Positions 34,439 to 47,200 of a DNA stretch of 64,000 nucleotides are shown here, one piece after another. The DNA comes from Medicago truncatula. Taxonomy: Eukaryota; Streptophyta; Magnoliopsida; Fabales; Fabaceae. The stretch spans positions 4,293,001-4,357,000 of the forward strand of contig NC_053047.1 in the NCBI RefSeq assembly GCF_003473485.1. Reading direction: 5' to 3'. The position numbers and the translations under genes were made by a program. Positions within the stretch are counted from its first letter, which is position 1. Each line of letters begins with the position of its first letter. Below the pieces are notes generated by a model that saw nothing but the letters and a program-made list of their open reading frames with translations, had not been told where the DNA came from and ran no database searches.

Positions 34439-36610
34439 TTAATCAGAATCTTCCATTTGATCTTCATCTTCCATTTCATCATCTTCATCTTCGTCTCCAT
34501 CTTCAACTTCATCTCCAACTCCATATTCATCATACAAATAAGCAATCACATCATGTAGGGATTTCAGATTTGGAGTACCTTCAATGCTTCCATTATCCTT
34601 CAGATTTTGAACTAGCTCAACAAACCATCTGGCTTTCTCTTCAGCCAATTTTGAATTAGCCATGACATAGACAACATCATTATAAGTTTTTTGCCACAAA
34701 AGGTTTCTGTTCTTAGCATGGACCTAAACAAATTCAAATACAATTAATATAAGCAAGTAAGTGCTAGGTATTTTACAATTGACATTCAATATTTTTTTCA
34801 TCTTACCATCTCAAATGCACTCTGATTACGCTCACCCCCATAAGAACTGCATGTCAAGCTTAATACACGACACGCAAATTTTTGGAGCTCTGGTAGTCCC
34901 TTTCCGAAGGCGCTCTGATGGAACCTCATTACCAGCCGTCATTACGGCTACAGGATGACCCATATCGTTCGCCCGTTTATCGAAAGCATCAAGTTGAATT
35001 TCAATCTTCGCTCTTTCTTCAGGATCGGCCACCATCCTTGTTATACAATCATGTAGACCACCTTTAACTTCAATATCATCTCCAAATACATCGCTATAGT
35101 GAAACTGAGGGTTAAGAAAATAGCCTGCTGCATGCAAAGGGCCGTGGAGTCGTTCGTCCCATCTTTCGTCAATGATCTCCCATAGAGGCATAAAACTAAA
35201 AACAAAAAATAAAAGAAAAAAATTCAATTACTTCAAACAGTTCAAACCAAGATATCGAAACAAAAAAATCAATTATAAAAACTAATGTTGATAATCGATC
35301 CTGCTGAAAATATATACCTTTCTATGCCCCCTTTAGAAAGACCCCTTCGTATTTCATCTTTAGCTTTCTCCATTGCTTCATAAATGAAACCGGTGGCTGG
35401 TTCATCAATTGAATTGACCAAACAAAGCACATCAATCAGAGGATTTGCACCTTTCAAACAAATCATAACATTTTTCCAAAACTCCTTGTCCAAAACCACA
35501 TCCTCAACAAATTTCCCACCGCTTGTTTTCGCAAACGGGCTAGACTTCCACGCCTTCGATGTGAATATTCTTCTCAAAGCTCCCTTGGTCTCTTGAAGAC
35601 GGTCTAAAGTTAAGTAAGTTGTGGCACAAGAAGTAATGCCTTGTCTCACCAAATCTGTTCCTTCCGTAAACTTATGCAATAGAGAAATGAGAGAATCCCT
35701 CGAATAAATAAAACTTGTAATTTTTTTACCCTTTGTAATTATCTCTTCATAAACAGGTATTTTCTTCTCGTAATCTTCCAACATCATCTCAATGCAGTGT
35801 GTCACAAGGTGTCCAATACAACCTAGTCCTCTTCTCCATCAACATCTCACCAGCAGCTCTGAAATATGCCGTATTATCCGTCACAACTTGAACAACATTT
35901 TCTTCACCAACCTCTTCAACAACATCATCCATCATCTTAAACAATTTCTCAGACGATTCCAACATATCGGACGCATCAACCGACTTCAAAAAGAACATCC
36001 CATTCACACTATTCACTAACAAGTTCAATATACTCCTCTTCTTCTTATCAGTCCATCCATCAACCATTACACAACACCCTGTTTTCTTCCATTCAACTCT
36101 ATGATGATCTTCCAAAGCTTCATTCACCAACTTAACTTCTTCCCTCAAATACTTCCCTTTAATCTCATCAAAAGACGGCGGCACAAACCCTACACCACAT
36201 CTCGAAACCATATCACACATTCTAACAAACTCCTTACTCTTCACCGCCTTCATCGGTATTGCATTGTTGTAGAAAAACCTCGCAATCGCTCGACACGCTT
36301 CCTCCTGAATATTATCACCACTAGCTAATGACCCATCTCTCATTCTCTTGAAAATATCTTCAAAATCAAAACTTTCTTCATCAACATCATTTCCTTTTCT
36401 TTTTTTGCCGACCCCAACACACTCACACCCCTCCTCCTCCTCTTCATCCATCTCACCAACATCTTCATCACTATCAATTGAAATTCCATGTTCCCAAATT
36501 TTTTCAGCATATTCGTTTGAAACTTCAATCTTATAATCAACATTATCATTTTCAGAGATTGAACCACTAGGTGTAGAAGCAGAAGCAACAGAGGTTGATT
36601 TTGAACTCAT
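34439..36610 (-). pseudogene. hAT-like gene, copy F (pseudogene)
   Basis: Exon positions match D and E: 35318-36610, 34807-35195 and 34439-34723. Three lesions are visible. The BED finger is gone: after WEHGISID the sequence jumps to SDEDVGEMDEEEE, deleting the Cys and His ligands. Two bases are missing near 35803 (GTGTGTCACAAGG against GTGTGTCGCACAAGG in D), a frameshift just before CATHCIEM. Eight bases are missing near 34915, removing the Trp pair and shifting frame in the dimerisation domain. The VDGWTD and VTDNT motifs remain. Promoter features (telo-box, two E2F-like sites) are still clear, so transcription may persist. Confidence 0.85.
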
Positions 36611-36830
36611 TTTTAGGGTTAGGGTTTGAAACAAAGAGAGAAGATGAATCGAGAAACTGAATGAAATGAAGGTGAAAGAGCGATTAGGGTTACGGTTTGT
36701 ATTTAACTGTAAAAGAAACGGGTTTTGAAATCGGGTCAAAAAACCCGTTTGTGTAAGATCGTAAACTCGGAGCGATTTTACGATTCAACGAGTTTCAGAG
36801 TAGAAGATGAATGAAGCTGGAATGTCGCGC

Positions 36831-36853
36831 GCGGGAAATTGTAGCGCGGGAAA
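36831..36853 (-). promoter_or_regulatory. Paired E2F-like sites upstream of copy F
   Basis: GCGGGAAA occurs at 36831-36838 and again at 36846-36853, spaced 15 bp apart, in a locally GC-rich patch. The reverse complement TTTCCCGC fits the plant E2F consensus. The 38.5-kb fragment keeps one such site (38826-38833) at a similar distance from its start. Confidence 0.5.
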
Positions 36854-36859
36854 TATATA

Positions 36860-38490
36860 AGGTATTTATTTTTTTGCTTTTATATATTTATTTAATCCTG
36901 CAAATAGGTGTTGTTTGAATTTTGGTCCCTGAATGTACTAATTATTTTAAATTATCACCGTAAAATTTAATCATTTGAAATTTAGTTCTTCAGATCATAA
37001 TCTCGTTGAGTTGGCAATGATTAGTTAACGTGTCTAGTGTTAATTGGGATAAGTGGTTGTTGACTCATATTTTTTACTTGAGTGGACAAAAATACCCTTA
37101 ATAAATTCGGAACATGATGAAAGCACTATTTTTCCCTTGTCTTCTACACCTTTCTTTTTCTGTTATAGCAAAAAAAAAAAAAAAAGGAAAAATAACAACT
37201 AGACCGATTTGACTCAAACTGGCCGAGTCACTGATTTTTTACCGATTCATGCCGGCTCTGATCGATTCTCATTGGGCCAATCACATGGCCGATCTGATTT
37301 CCTGCTCGACCCGGTCTACCCATCGGTTCCAGTCCGATCGGTTGGGTCGAGCTGAGTTTTAAAACTATGCTTGCAAGTGGGCGGTGGACTTGATCCCCTT
37401 GTATTAATCGATTATTGAATCGAATACCGAGTTTTCAAAAAAAAAACTTTATTATTTTAATTTATTTTTTATATATTATTTTAAATTCGACCTCGGGGTG
37501 CATTAGGGTGCAATCCCTCGTCCTTTTAACATGGATTGTCTTTTAGTTAGTTAGTTAGTTAGTTACGCCTCGGTAGTGATCCCCATGCGACTCATTGACT
37601 TTACTCCACCTATACACCTGATCATATCTATCGACTATTAGAACCCAAGTAATGAATCCAAAGAATTGTTGGATACTTGGATCATTAGGCTTGACCTTGT
37701 CATTGGCAGGTCATGTGTTTTGTTATATGAGTATGAGAATGAAATTTCAGATAGAGGTCTATCTAGTCGCAAGATGGTGTCCGAAAGAGCAAGTATTGAA
37801 CCACCCTTGAATTTGTGGATTCTTAACGCATTGTGGATGAAACTCACCCATTGAAAGCATTTGTTCTAGAGTTCCAATGTGAAGAGAGAGGAGGTGTATA
37901 AACCTGTCAATGACTTTATGGCGGGAGATAAAGGAAAAAGGCGATCGAGTTGAAGAAGAAGGCAAAGGAGGACACATGACCTGGTGGTTCTTCATTCATG
38001 AACTTGGACAAACTGATTAAGGAGGTCTTGCTTAAACATAATTAACAAGTTCAGATATAGAACTATAGGTATGAGGATTCAAAGTAAAATGTTGTAGAAT
38101 TTGAGGGACATGACTGAAAGTGTCAGTAGATTATGGAGATGGTTATAAGATTTTTAGCAATACTTTATGAATCAGGTTGAGGTTATGTAAAAATTACGTT
38201 TTAAATAAAGGTCTGCGACAGCAATATGAGTCACGGCATCATAGTTTTTGGGATCTATGCGACCACAGTTGAGACTGCGTTTCACCATGAATATAGTCTC
38301 TTATCATGGTTTCAAAGATAAAAAGAACCTTGTACAATTTTTTCCTTACCTTTTTTCTAACTAAATAGTGATTAAAGAATTAAAATCTTTCTTCAAATCG
38401 ATAATAACAGTAACAATCTTTGGCGAAACATTTCAAAGCATATACCAATGTATTTCACTAGTTTTAAAGAGTTTGTTCTCAATCGATGTA
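36860..38490. other. Intergenic region with transposon-like remnants
   Basis: 37195-37370 is a GC-richer block of unknown repeat type ending in a short A run near 37440. 37547-37565 is a (TTAG)n tract of about five units. Open frames near 37640-38000 show no domain that I recognise. This block separates copy F from a 5' fragment of another copy. Confidence 0.35.
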
Positions 38491-38554
38491 TTTCACAAAT
38501 TTGAATATATCAATGTCATTATTTTAGTCACAAAAGAAAATGGTTGGATTTCAT

Positions 38555-38720
38555 CACAAATCTTGCATTTGATTGCATTTTCACCATCGATTGAAATTCC
38601 ATACTCCCACAAATATTCAGCATTTTCATTGGAAATTTCAACGCAAGAATCAACACTAGCATTTTCAGAGATTGAACGGTTAGAGGTAGCACTAGCAGAA
38701 GAAAATGGTTTTGAACCCAT
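38555..38720 (-). pseudogene. 5' fragment of a hAT-like gene
   Basis: The minus strand reads MGSKPFSSASATSNRSISEN, then VEISNENAEYLWEYGISIDG and IKCKICDEI, colinear with the first 60 codons of D-F including the first Cys pair of the BED finger. Similarity stops at about 38555 and nothing else of the gene follows. The leader retains TTTAGGG and an E2F-like site at 38826-38833. Confidence 0.85.
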
Positions 38721-38839
38721 TTTTAGGGTTTGAAACAGAAAGAGAAGAAGAATCAAGAAACCGAATGAAATGAAGCTGAACGAGCGATTGTAGAAGAAGA
38801 TGAAGGAATGAAGTGGGAAACTTGCGCGGGAAAAAGTAG

Positions 38840-39585
38840 CGCGTTACTTTCACTTTCTTTAAACCGTTTTTATTTTAACATCTAATTTCATAATATTTTG
38901 GTAATTCAGAGTTCGGCGAATCGGACTCTTGACTACGGGTAGACATGGTTTGATTTAGGAAGGAAAACTAAATTGAACCGTTTTTAAATGCATAATAACG
39001 GAATTGGTATTTTTAATCGAAACAAATTGTTAGCATAACTAATTTTTTTAAAATTAAAATTACTATTCTTAGCCAAATTAATTTTTGAACCGAATTCTTA
39101 TTATTAGTACCGTTGAAAATATATAAAATAAACAAAATAGAATATTACAACTTTTTAAAAAACAAAATCGATATGAACCGAACCACATTGATAAATCATG
39201 AATTTAATCAATATGTTTCCGTTTCAGAATTGTTAGTGATGGTTTGATTCCACTTTTTTTTTTGCTCATCCCTGCTCTTGACAATCAAATTCGCATTCTA
39301 AACATTTGTTTTTTATATAGGTAATTAACCACTTGAATTCAATAACTTTGTAAATTTAAGGTGAATGTAGCGGTAACCTTAAAATTATAAATTTGATTTG
39401 ATATGTATTCATCATTCAATTATTAAAAATCGTGTCATATTTTCGAGTTTAAAAAGAAAAAGGCATGGCATATATATTTTTGTCATATCGTGTCATATAT
39501 TTGTGTTAATTTACGTAGAAATAAAATCAAATTTTAAATGAATTTTTGTCATAAAGATGGTACCCAACTAAATTTTAGATATCTA
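38840..39585. other. AT-rich intergenic region
   Basis: I see no gene and no clear repeat. Confidence 0.35.
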
Positions 39586-39603
39586 AGAATTTACCTTATT
39601 TTA

Positions 39604-40135
39604 GCCCAAACCCTAGTTGTCACCCTTTCTTCTTCTTCTTCTTCTTCTTCTTCTTCTCGTCAAAAATCACCCCTCTGAGTTGTTTTACCTTCTATCCTAA
39701 TAGAACAAGTGATTTCACATATTTTCTTTTTTCTTTCGTTTGTTTTTGTGATTTCATGGTCTCTGCACGATTCTGTTTGTTTTGATTTCTCGTCTTTGTG
39801 CAGTGTGTTTTTTATTTCCCATCTTAGTGCGGTGTTTATTTGACTCAGGTTGAAAGATTAACTTTGATCAAGTGCAGATCTGATCACTGACAATGACTTT
39901 GGCGTCGTCAACGTTGCAGATCCGGAGACATGAGTATTCATGAGACTTGAATATAGTCATATTAGTCATATTTGTAGGCATAGATACTTTGCCGTTTTAT
40001 GCTATTAACATGGATGTTGAGAGTTTGTTCACAGATTCATCCGTTTTGTTTTTAGCAAATTTGGATTTGTATTGTATCAATGTACTCTATCAATTTGAAT
40101 GAATGAATATCGCTCATTTTTGTCAAAAAAAAAAA
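39604..40135 (+). mobile_element. Retroposed sequence with poly(A) tail and 18-bp target duplication
   Basis: AGAATTTACCTTATTTTA (39586-39603) and AGAATTCACCTTATTTTA (40136-40153) flank a 532-bp insert that ends in twelve A residues. This is the signature of target-primed reverse transcription. The insert opens with GCCCAAACCCTAG, followed by a CTT microsatellite (about 39627-39656), like a plant mRNA leader. It contains no long open frame and no tRNA-like boxes. It could be a processed pseudogene of an unidentified transcript, or a SINE or truncated LINE of a family I do not recognise. Confidence 0.8.
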
Positions 40136-40153
40136 AGAATTCACCTTATTTTA

Positions 40154-41238
40154 ATTCCTTTTTCCATATATAATGTATATAGTGTGTCCGATATTCTTGT
40201 AATTTTCATTGTGTTTTCTTCTCAAATATACTAAATATATAGTTTAAATAAAAAATTAGCAACATTTTTAGGGAAACAATGATCATGTTGATAGAAAAGT
40301 GTTATATACTATCGGCGTGGAATGGTTAGATTACTACAACATGTGGAACCAATGTTTTAATCTCAACTGAGAAAAATAGTTCCAATGGAGGAAACCATAC
40401 AATGTTAAGATTTAAGTCTTTTTATGTTTCGTCCACTTAAGGTAGATATAATTAACTAGATTTAATATGATTTCTAAACACTAACATAATAAAAAAAAAT
40501 CAAGTGTGAATTGTTAGGACAAAACATATTGATGTGAAGTTTGCTTGCATTTGAACAAATATTACTTGAAAAAGTGGGTACTTATAGGAATATATCAGGC
40601 ATGTTAATCAAGTTGGTCACAACTATTGCTTCAACTTGTTACATGTATCTCAATGCTAAGCATGACTTGTATCTCTAATCTTTTATGATCTAGAAGACAT
40701 TCCATTATATTCAAAGGGAATTGATATTCTCTGATAAATTGAGAGACACTCGAGCATGGCATTTCAGAGCGAGTAGAGTTGAAAGCGCAACGTAAAAATG
40801 GAGCAAAACAAGTCCCCTCTATTGTCAATGGTGTTGGCACAATTGGCCGACGCTTCCGCAGTATAGTACAGTCCAGGGGTAAACTAGTAAACTTGACCAT
40901 GGTATTTAAACAAAACTTTGTACTCTGTAAACTTAATTTCAATTTCATAATAGTGCTTGCCAGCAGAGTTTGTGTTCTAAACTAACATATCAAAACTTGT
41001 GACAAAATAAATGTCATTTCAAATGCTATTTCCAGGGAAAAAAAGATAATGTAGCTTGTAACAGTACTTTCTTAAGTATGATAATTTGTATTGACTAATA
41101 AAAAGTAAAATATAAATAACTATAAATTATATGCAAGCTATACACAGAACCAGAGTTCAAATCTATAATAACAAAACGATCTATTCTCAAAATTCGTGTA
41201 AAACTTGGCATGGAAGATTAAAGGAAAGCATTAAAATG
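40154..41238. other. 3' flank of the ClpB gene
   Basis: 40500-41238 is duplicated at 26545-27400. No gene is supported in it. The downstream end of the ClpB transcript should lie here, but I cannot place a poly(A) site. Confidence 0.4.
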
Positions 41239-44200
41239 TCATAGAATCTGAGGAAAACTTTCCCTGCTGTCTTTAGCAGTAGATTCTGAATCAGCTTCAA
41301 CCCTCCTAAAAACTAGCTTTTGCTGAGGACGTTGACCATTGGCAAGTACCGTGACTTCTGTGTCGATTAAAATTGTGTCCTCTTCCTTAAATTCTCCTCT
41401 AAGAATACCTTTTGCAAGTTCATTTTCCACATTTTGTTGAATCACTCGCTTCACCGGTCTAGCACCATAGCTTGGATCGTACCCTAAACTTCCAAGAAGT
41501 TGGATAGCAGGTTCTGTTACTCGGATTTTCATCTTGCGGTCAGCAACTCTCTTTTGCACACGCTCCAACTGTAGTAATGAACATAAATAGTGAGTCTTGG
41601 GATTTAAAATCGCATGAAAACAGTTTGCAGCAAATCTTGAAATCACAAAGATCAAAACAGTCCCCAAAATATAGTTTTTCCATTTTAGTCCTAGTATTAT
41701 ACTATTTTTTTTTTCTTCGATTTAGTTACTATAATATACTTTTTTTCAGTTCCGTTTGAGTCCCTATCATGCAAAGACTAATTGAACATAAATCAAATAT
41801 TAAAAGGACTAAAAGCAAAGAAAATAAGTATACTATAGGAACCCAACACAACGAGGACTAAAATGAAATATATATTGGAATGTATCAATTAGTGAGGTAA
41901 AAATTACCTGTAATCTGACAATGCTACTTATTTGGTCACGGTCAAGAGGCCGGAAAACAATATATTCATCGACTCTATTCATGAACTCAGGGCGAAAAAT
42001 GGATCTTGCAGCATCCATTACACGCTGTTTCATGGTTTCATATGCCGAATCTTTTGGTACAGAGTCATCATCCATGTTGAGAATGTACTGTGATCCCACA
42101 TTTGAGGTCATGATGATGACAGTGTTAGTAAAACTTACTGTGCGGCCTTGTGAATCGGTTACTCTGCCATCATCCAAAATTTGAAGGAATACATTGAAAA
42201 CATCCGAGTGTGCCTTCTCAATCTCATCGAACAAAATAACTGCATAAGGTCTTCGACGAACTGTTTCCGTTAGTTGCCCTCCCTCTTCGTATCCAACGTA
42301 TCCAGGAGGAGCACCAATCAATCTTGAAACCGTATGCTTTTCCATGTACTCACTCATATCAATCCGAACAAGTGCTTCTTCTGTATTGAACATGTAGGAA
42401 GCGAGGGCCTTGGCTAGCTCGGTCTTACCTACACCTGTGGGGCCCATGAACATGAAGCTAGCAATTGGACGATGAGGATCTGATAGACCTGCTCTTGAAC
42501 GTTGGATCGCCTCGGCAACTGCCTTGACAGCAGGATCTTGACCTACAACACGCTTATGTAGTTCGTCTTCTAAATATAATAGTTTCTCTCTCTCTGATTG
42601 TTGAAGTTTAGAAATCGGGATACCAGTCCACTTGCTCACAATTTCACCAATATCATTCCCAGTTACTTCCTCTCTCAACATAGACTTACCAGAGCTCATA
42701 TATTCATGTAACTCCTTCTCTGCACCCTCGAGTTGTCGTTGCAAAGAATTTAAACTGCCGTACTTTAATTCAGCAGCACGATTTAGATCATACTCTCGCT
42801 CGGCTTGTTGGATCTCAAGGTTTACTCTGTCTATCTGTAAATATAGATACAGAAATGATCAGAATAGGATTTTTCATGTTTTAATAATGAAAAATCATGG
42901 TTGCTGTAGAATTGAGGAATAATTTCTTGAATATCATTTCAAAAATAACGAGAGTACAATCACTAAACTATTAAAATAGGATATATTATACCTAATGGGC
43001 CTGATTACTAGGATGAATACAATTTGTACTATTAAATATATGATCGTATTTACAACACTCCCCCTCGAACTAGAAATGATGATCCATTCCTAGCTTGCAC
43101 TAAGTTGGCTGAATGAAGGCACAGTAAAACCAGGAGCTCTGATAGAATGTAGAATTGGAGAAATTTTCTAAATATAATTTCAAAAGTAATGAAAGTACAG
43201 TCGCTAAACTGTTTAAGGATAGACTACAGTATACATAATGGGCCTGATTAAAGGATTGAATACAATGTGCTAATAATTGCAAAATATGCAATCATATTTA
43301 CAACAGTAATATATATTAGTGAGTTGCTAATGCCAATGTGAAATTACTAAATCAACATGTAGAAGGGCACTAGCTCAATGTGACGAAACGTGCAAAAAGC
43401 TGCAACATAACTATCCTTTAAAAGTTCAGCTATTTGGATAAAAAATAAGAGAACTTTTGGCAAAAGTAATAGAAATAGGATGACACACCTCTTCTTTGAT
43501 TGACTGAAGACGAGTCATTACAGACTTTTCATGTTCCCATTGCTCGGTAAGCTCGCCCTGTTTCTCTTTTAGGAGAGAGAGCTCTGTCTCAAGACGGTTT
43601 AACCTATCTTTAGAAGCCTTGTCTGTATCATTCATGAGAGATAGTCTTTCCATCTCTAGTTTCAAAACTGACCTATTAATCTCATCAAGTGCAGTGGGCT
43701 TAGAAGTGATTTCCATTTTCAGTTTAGCGGCTGCTTCGTCAACCAGATCAATAGCTGCATTTATAAACATCATTTTCAGGCTTAGAAGTTAGCCAGCCCT
43801 TTATGAGCAATATGGATACTTAAATCAGTCAGAAAATGTGCTAACCCGAAACCCAGACCTCATTCTCATTAAACATGTTATGTATCCTAATAATATCATC
43901 GTAATTATTTACTAGAAAAACATAAATGCTAATGAAATTTCCCAATCTTTGTTCAATAAATTCACCCTCCAAAAGTTTTTATTTTCAACGAGTAATTACT
44001 ACCTTTGTCTGGTAAAAACCTCCCACTTATGTATCGATCTGAGAGAATTGCAGCATCCACAAGTGCAGTGTCAGAAATACGAACTCCGTGATGCAACTCG
44101 TATCTTTCCCGCAGCCCCCTTAGTATTGAAATGGTATTTTCCACTGAAGGTTGATCTACGTAAACTTGCTGAAAACGGCGTTCTAGAGCAGGATCCTTCT

Positions 44201-47200
44201 CAATATATTTCCTATACTCGTCTAATGTTGTTGCACCAATGCATCGCAGTTCCCCTCGACCAAGCATAGGCTTTAAGAGATTACCAGCATCCATAGCACC
44301 ATTTGTAGCACCTAGCATATGATAGATTATAGTTGCAATCAAACTCACCATCCACATGTTAATTTTAAATTACCATTCACGGCCATAATCTACAAACAGG
44401 TGCAATGTTTAAGGAAAAATACATGAATTAAAATGTATCATCCAAGATCTGGACATTTATTGACCTCAAGGGTTATCATTTACTAATTGTAACCAATTGT
44501 GTTGTAAAACTCGAGAGTCAGCACCTCATGGAATCTCCATAGACTCAACTACTAAATATGTAAAGTTTACTTAATTACTCCATATACTGCATAAAAATCT
44601 ATCATATTCCTAACCAATAATTCATTACTACGTGCATGGAAATACTTAACACTCTAATAAATATTCTCCAAGCGATGAAACCCTCACAAATCAAAATTTA
44701 TGGACAAACTCACAACTCCAAGATAGGTACTCAACTCAGCCACAAAAAGAGCATTAAAGAGTGAAGATTGATAGGGACTAGGTATCCCTCATTGGAGCAG
44801 GATTCAGCTCGGAAGAGATAGGCTTCAGCTCATCCAAGTTGGATTCACTCACATTGTTAGCCTAATGAGCTCATTGCAAAAAATAAAATAAAATGGTTTG
44901 TTTGAGCTTTCTAGTCCATGACCTTGTTTGTGATCGGAGCCATGGGGTTAAGAGAAATTGAGAACCAATACCTAGACTCTTCAAACAATTTTTATGATAC
45001 CAATATACAATCAATTGTCTAAAAGTAGAGAACTTTGAAGCTCATTACCTGCCCCAACAACTGTATGGATCTCATCAATGAAAAGTATAGTCTGACCATC
45101 AGATTCTGTAACTTCTCTGAGAACAGCTTTCAGCCTGTCCTCAAATTCTCCCCGATATTTTGCTCCAGCAATAAGTGCACCCATATCAAGAGATATAAGC
45201 TGAAAAAACAAAGTATCGGATCAATTTTACCTTCAAAAAGGAGAATAAAACAAGACAAATATTACATTCTTATAAATATGGAATTAAGAGTAGAATTTGT
45301 AGAGGGGGTATACTATACAAATAAAGTTTAACATGGGGGAAATGAGATAAAAACTTAAAAAGCCGGTTGGTTATTGTCAATATTATTGTCTCTTTTTCTT
45401 CTATTCACAGTGTTATTATTCAAGAATATTAGAATAGCCTAATTGGATAAAGCATATACCCTTCGATTCATCAAAGCTTGAGGGACATCTCCTTGAACAA
45501 TTCTCTGAGCAAGTCTGTATGAAAGGAAGAGTTAGGTCGATGTGCAGCAGAACATAATAATTAAAAAAATTAACAAAAGCATCCCTGTAAGACCCGAGCA
45601 AGTATCTAACCTGCTCATGCTAAAACAAAATTATGGAAAAAACGGAATTTTGGTAAAAATAAAATATTCCAATGTTAATAATCTCCATGCCAATTATTGA
45701 GAAGGCTTTCAAATTGTGAAACGTCTCGCATCACTTTTGACATGATGCGGCAATAATATTTGGTAAAAAGAAATAATGATAACAGCATAATAAGTTTCAT
45801 TCAAAGAATATTTTAACAATAAAAATGTTAATTGTTCAAAAAAACAATAAAAATGTTAAACAAAAATACAAACAGACAACATTTAGGAGGGAAGAAGACC
45901 TAAGAACTTACCCTTCAGAAATTGCAGTCTTTCCGACACCAGGCTCACCAATTAGCACAGGATTGTTCTTTGTTCTCCTGGAGAGAATTTGAATGCACCT
46001 TCGTATTTCATCATCTCTTCCTATAACAGGATCTAATTTTCCTGCTTTGGCCATTGCTGTCAAATCTTTTCCGTATTTTTCCAAGGCTTCGTATTTTCCT
46101 TCAGGATCTATAACAAATTTAAGTTGAGCTTAGTACTACAAAATATTTAGAATAAAGTACAGCTTCTAATACAGCCAATTCAAAATCAAACGCATAAATT
46201 TACCTTTAAGTTTAACAACATAAGATTTTTCAAATTTAAATTTAAAAACATACAACATAGATATTGAAACTAAAATTTAAAAAGTTCAGATAGTATGTAT
46301 ATTATAAAACTGAAACAAACAAATTAAATTACAGCGAATATTATACAATAAAACATATATCAAAAGAAACATGACAGAAAACGGACAGACGGACATGTTA
46401 CGTCTTTCCACTAGTAACTATAAAAAGAAGACAGATAGTAAATTACCTTGATCAATAACTGATTGGCGTCCCCTTACGGACTCTATAGCAGTTTTTAGAG
46501 CTTGTTGAGATATTTGAAAATCTCTAAACAATATCTTCCCAAATCGCCGATCTTGGGCAAAACCAAGAACCAAGTGCTCAACTGATACAAATGAATCCCC
46601 ATATTCTTTCTTGAATTCCCTGGCTCTCTGAATCAATGCCTCCAAATCACGCCCTAACATTGAACCGGCCGATTCCCCTAGAACCTAACACAATTGAATA
46701 AGAATTATAATCAGGTTTGTGAGCTACAGACATGGACAGTAAGTCTACTCAATCAGTTAACAAAATAGAATGTCAAATTTTATAAGTGTATTCCTTCATA
46801 ACCACATTATGTGATGAACCTAACACAATTGATATTACTTCCCTTCCAAGCTTCTGTTGTCAGGCTTTAATTTTACTATTTCCTCCAACTTCACTTCTAT
46901 CATCAAATTATAAACTTAATACAGTTCCTATTTAGATATGAACTTTTAAGAAAAAACATGCCAATAAAAGAAGTTGAAAAAGAATATGGGTATAACCAAG
47001 AAAATACTACATAAAGATAGCACCAAAGCATATTTGACTTGGTAGATCACCTTGGGTTGGCGCTGAATGTGCTTGTCGGTAGCCTCCAGAAGCCGGGTGT
47101 TATCGACCCCAACCTTGGTAAAGATCCGGCGAGCAAGCCCATTCTTTTGCTCTAATAAAGCTTTCATCAAGTGCTCTGTCTCCACAATCTGATGCTTGTT

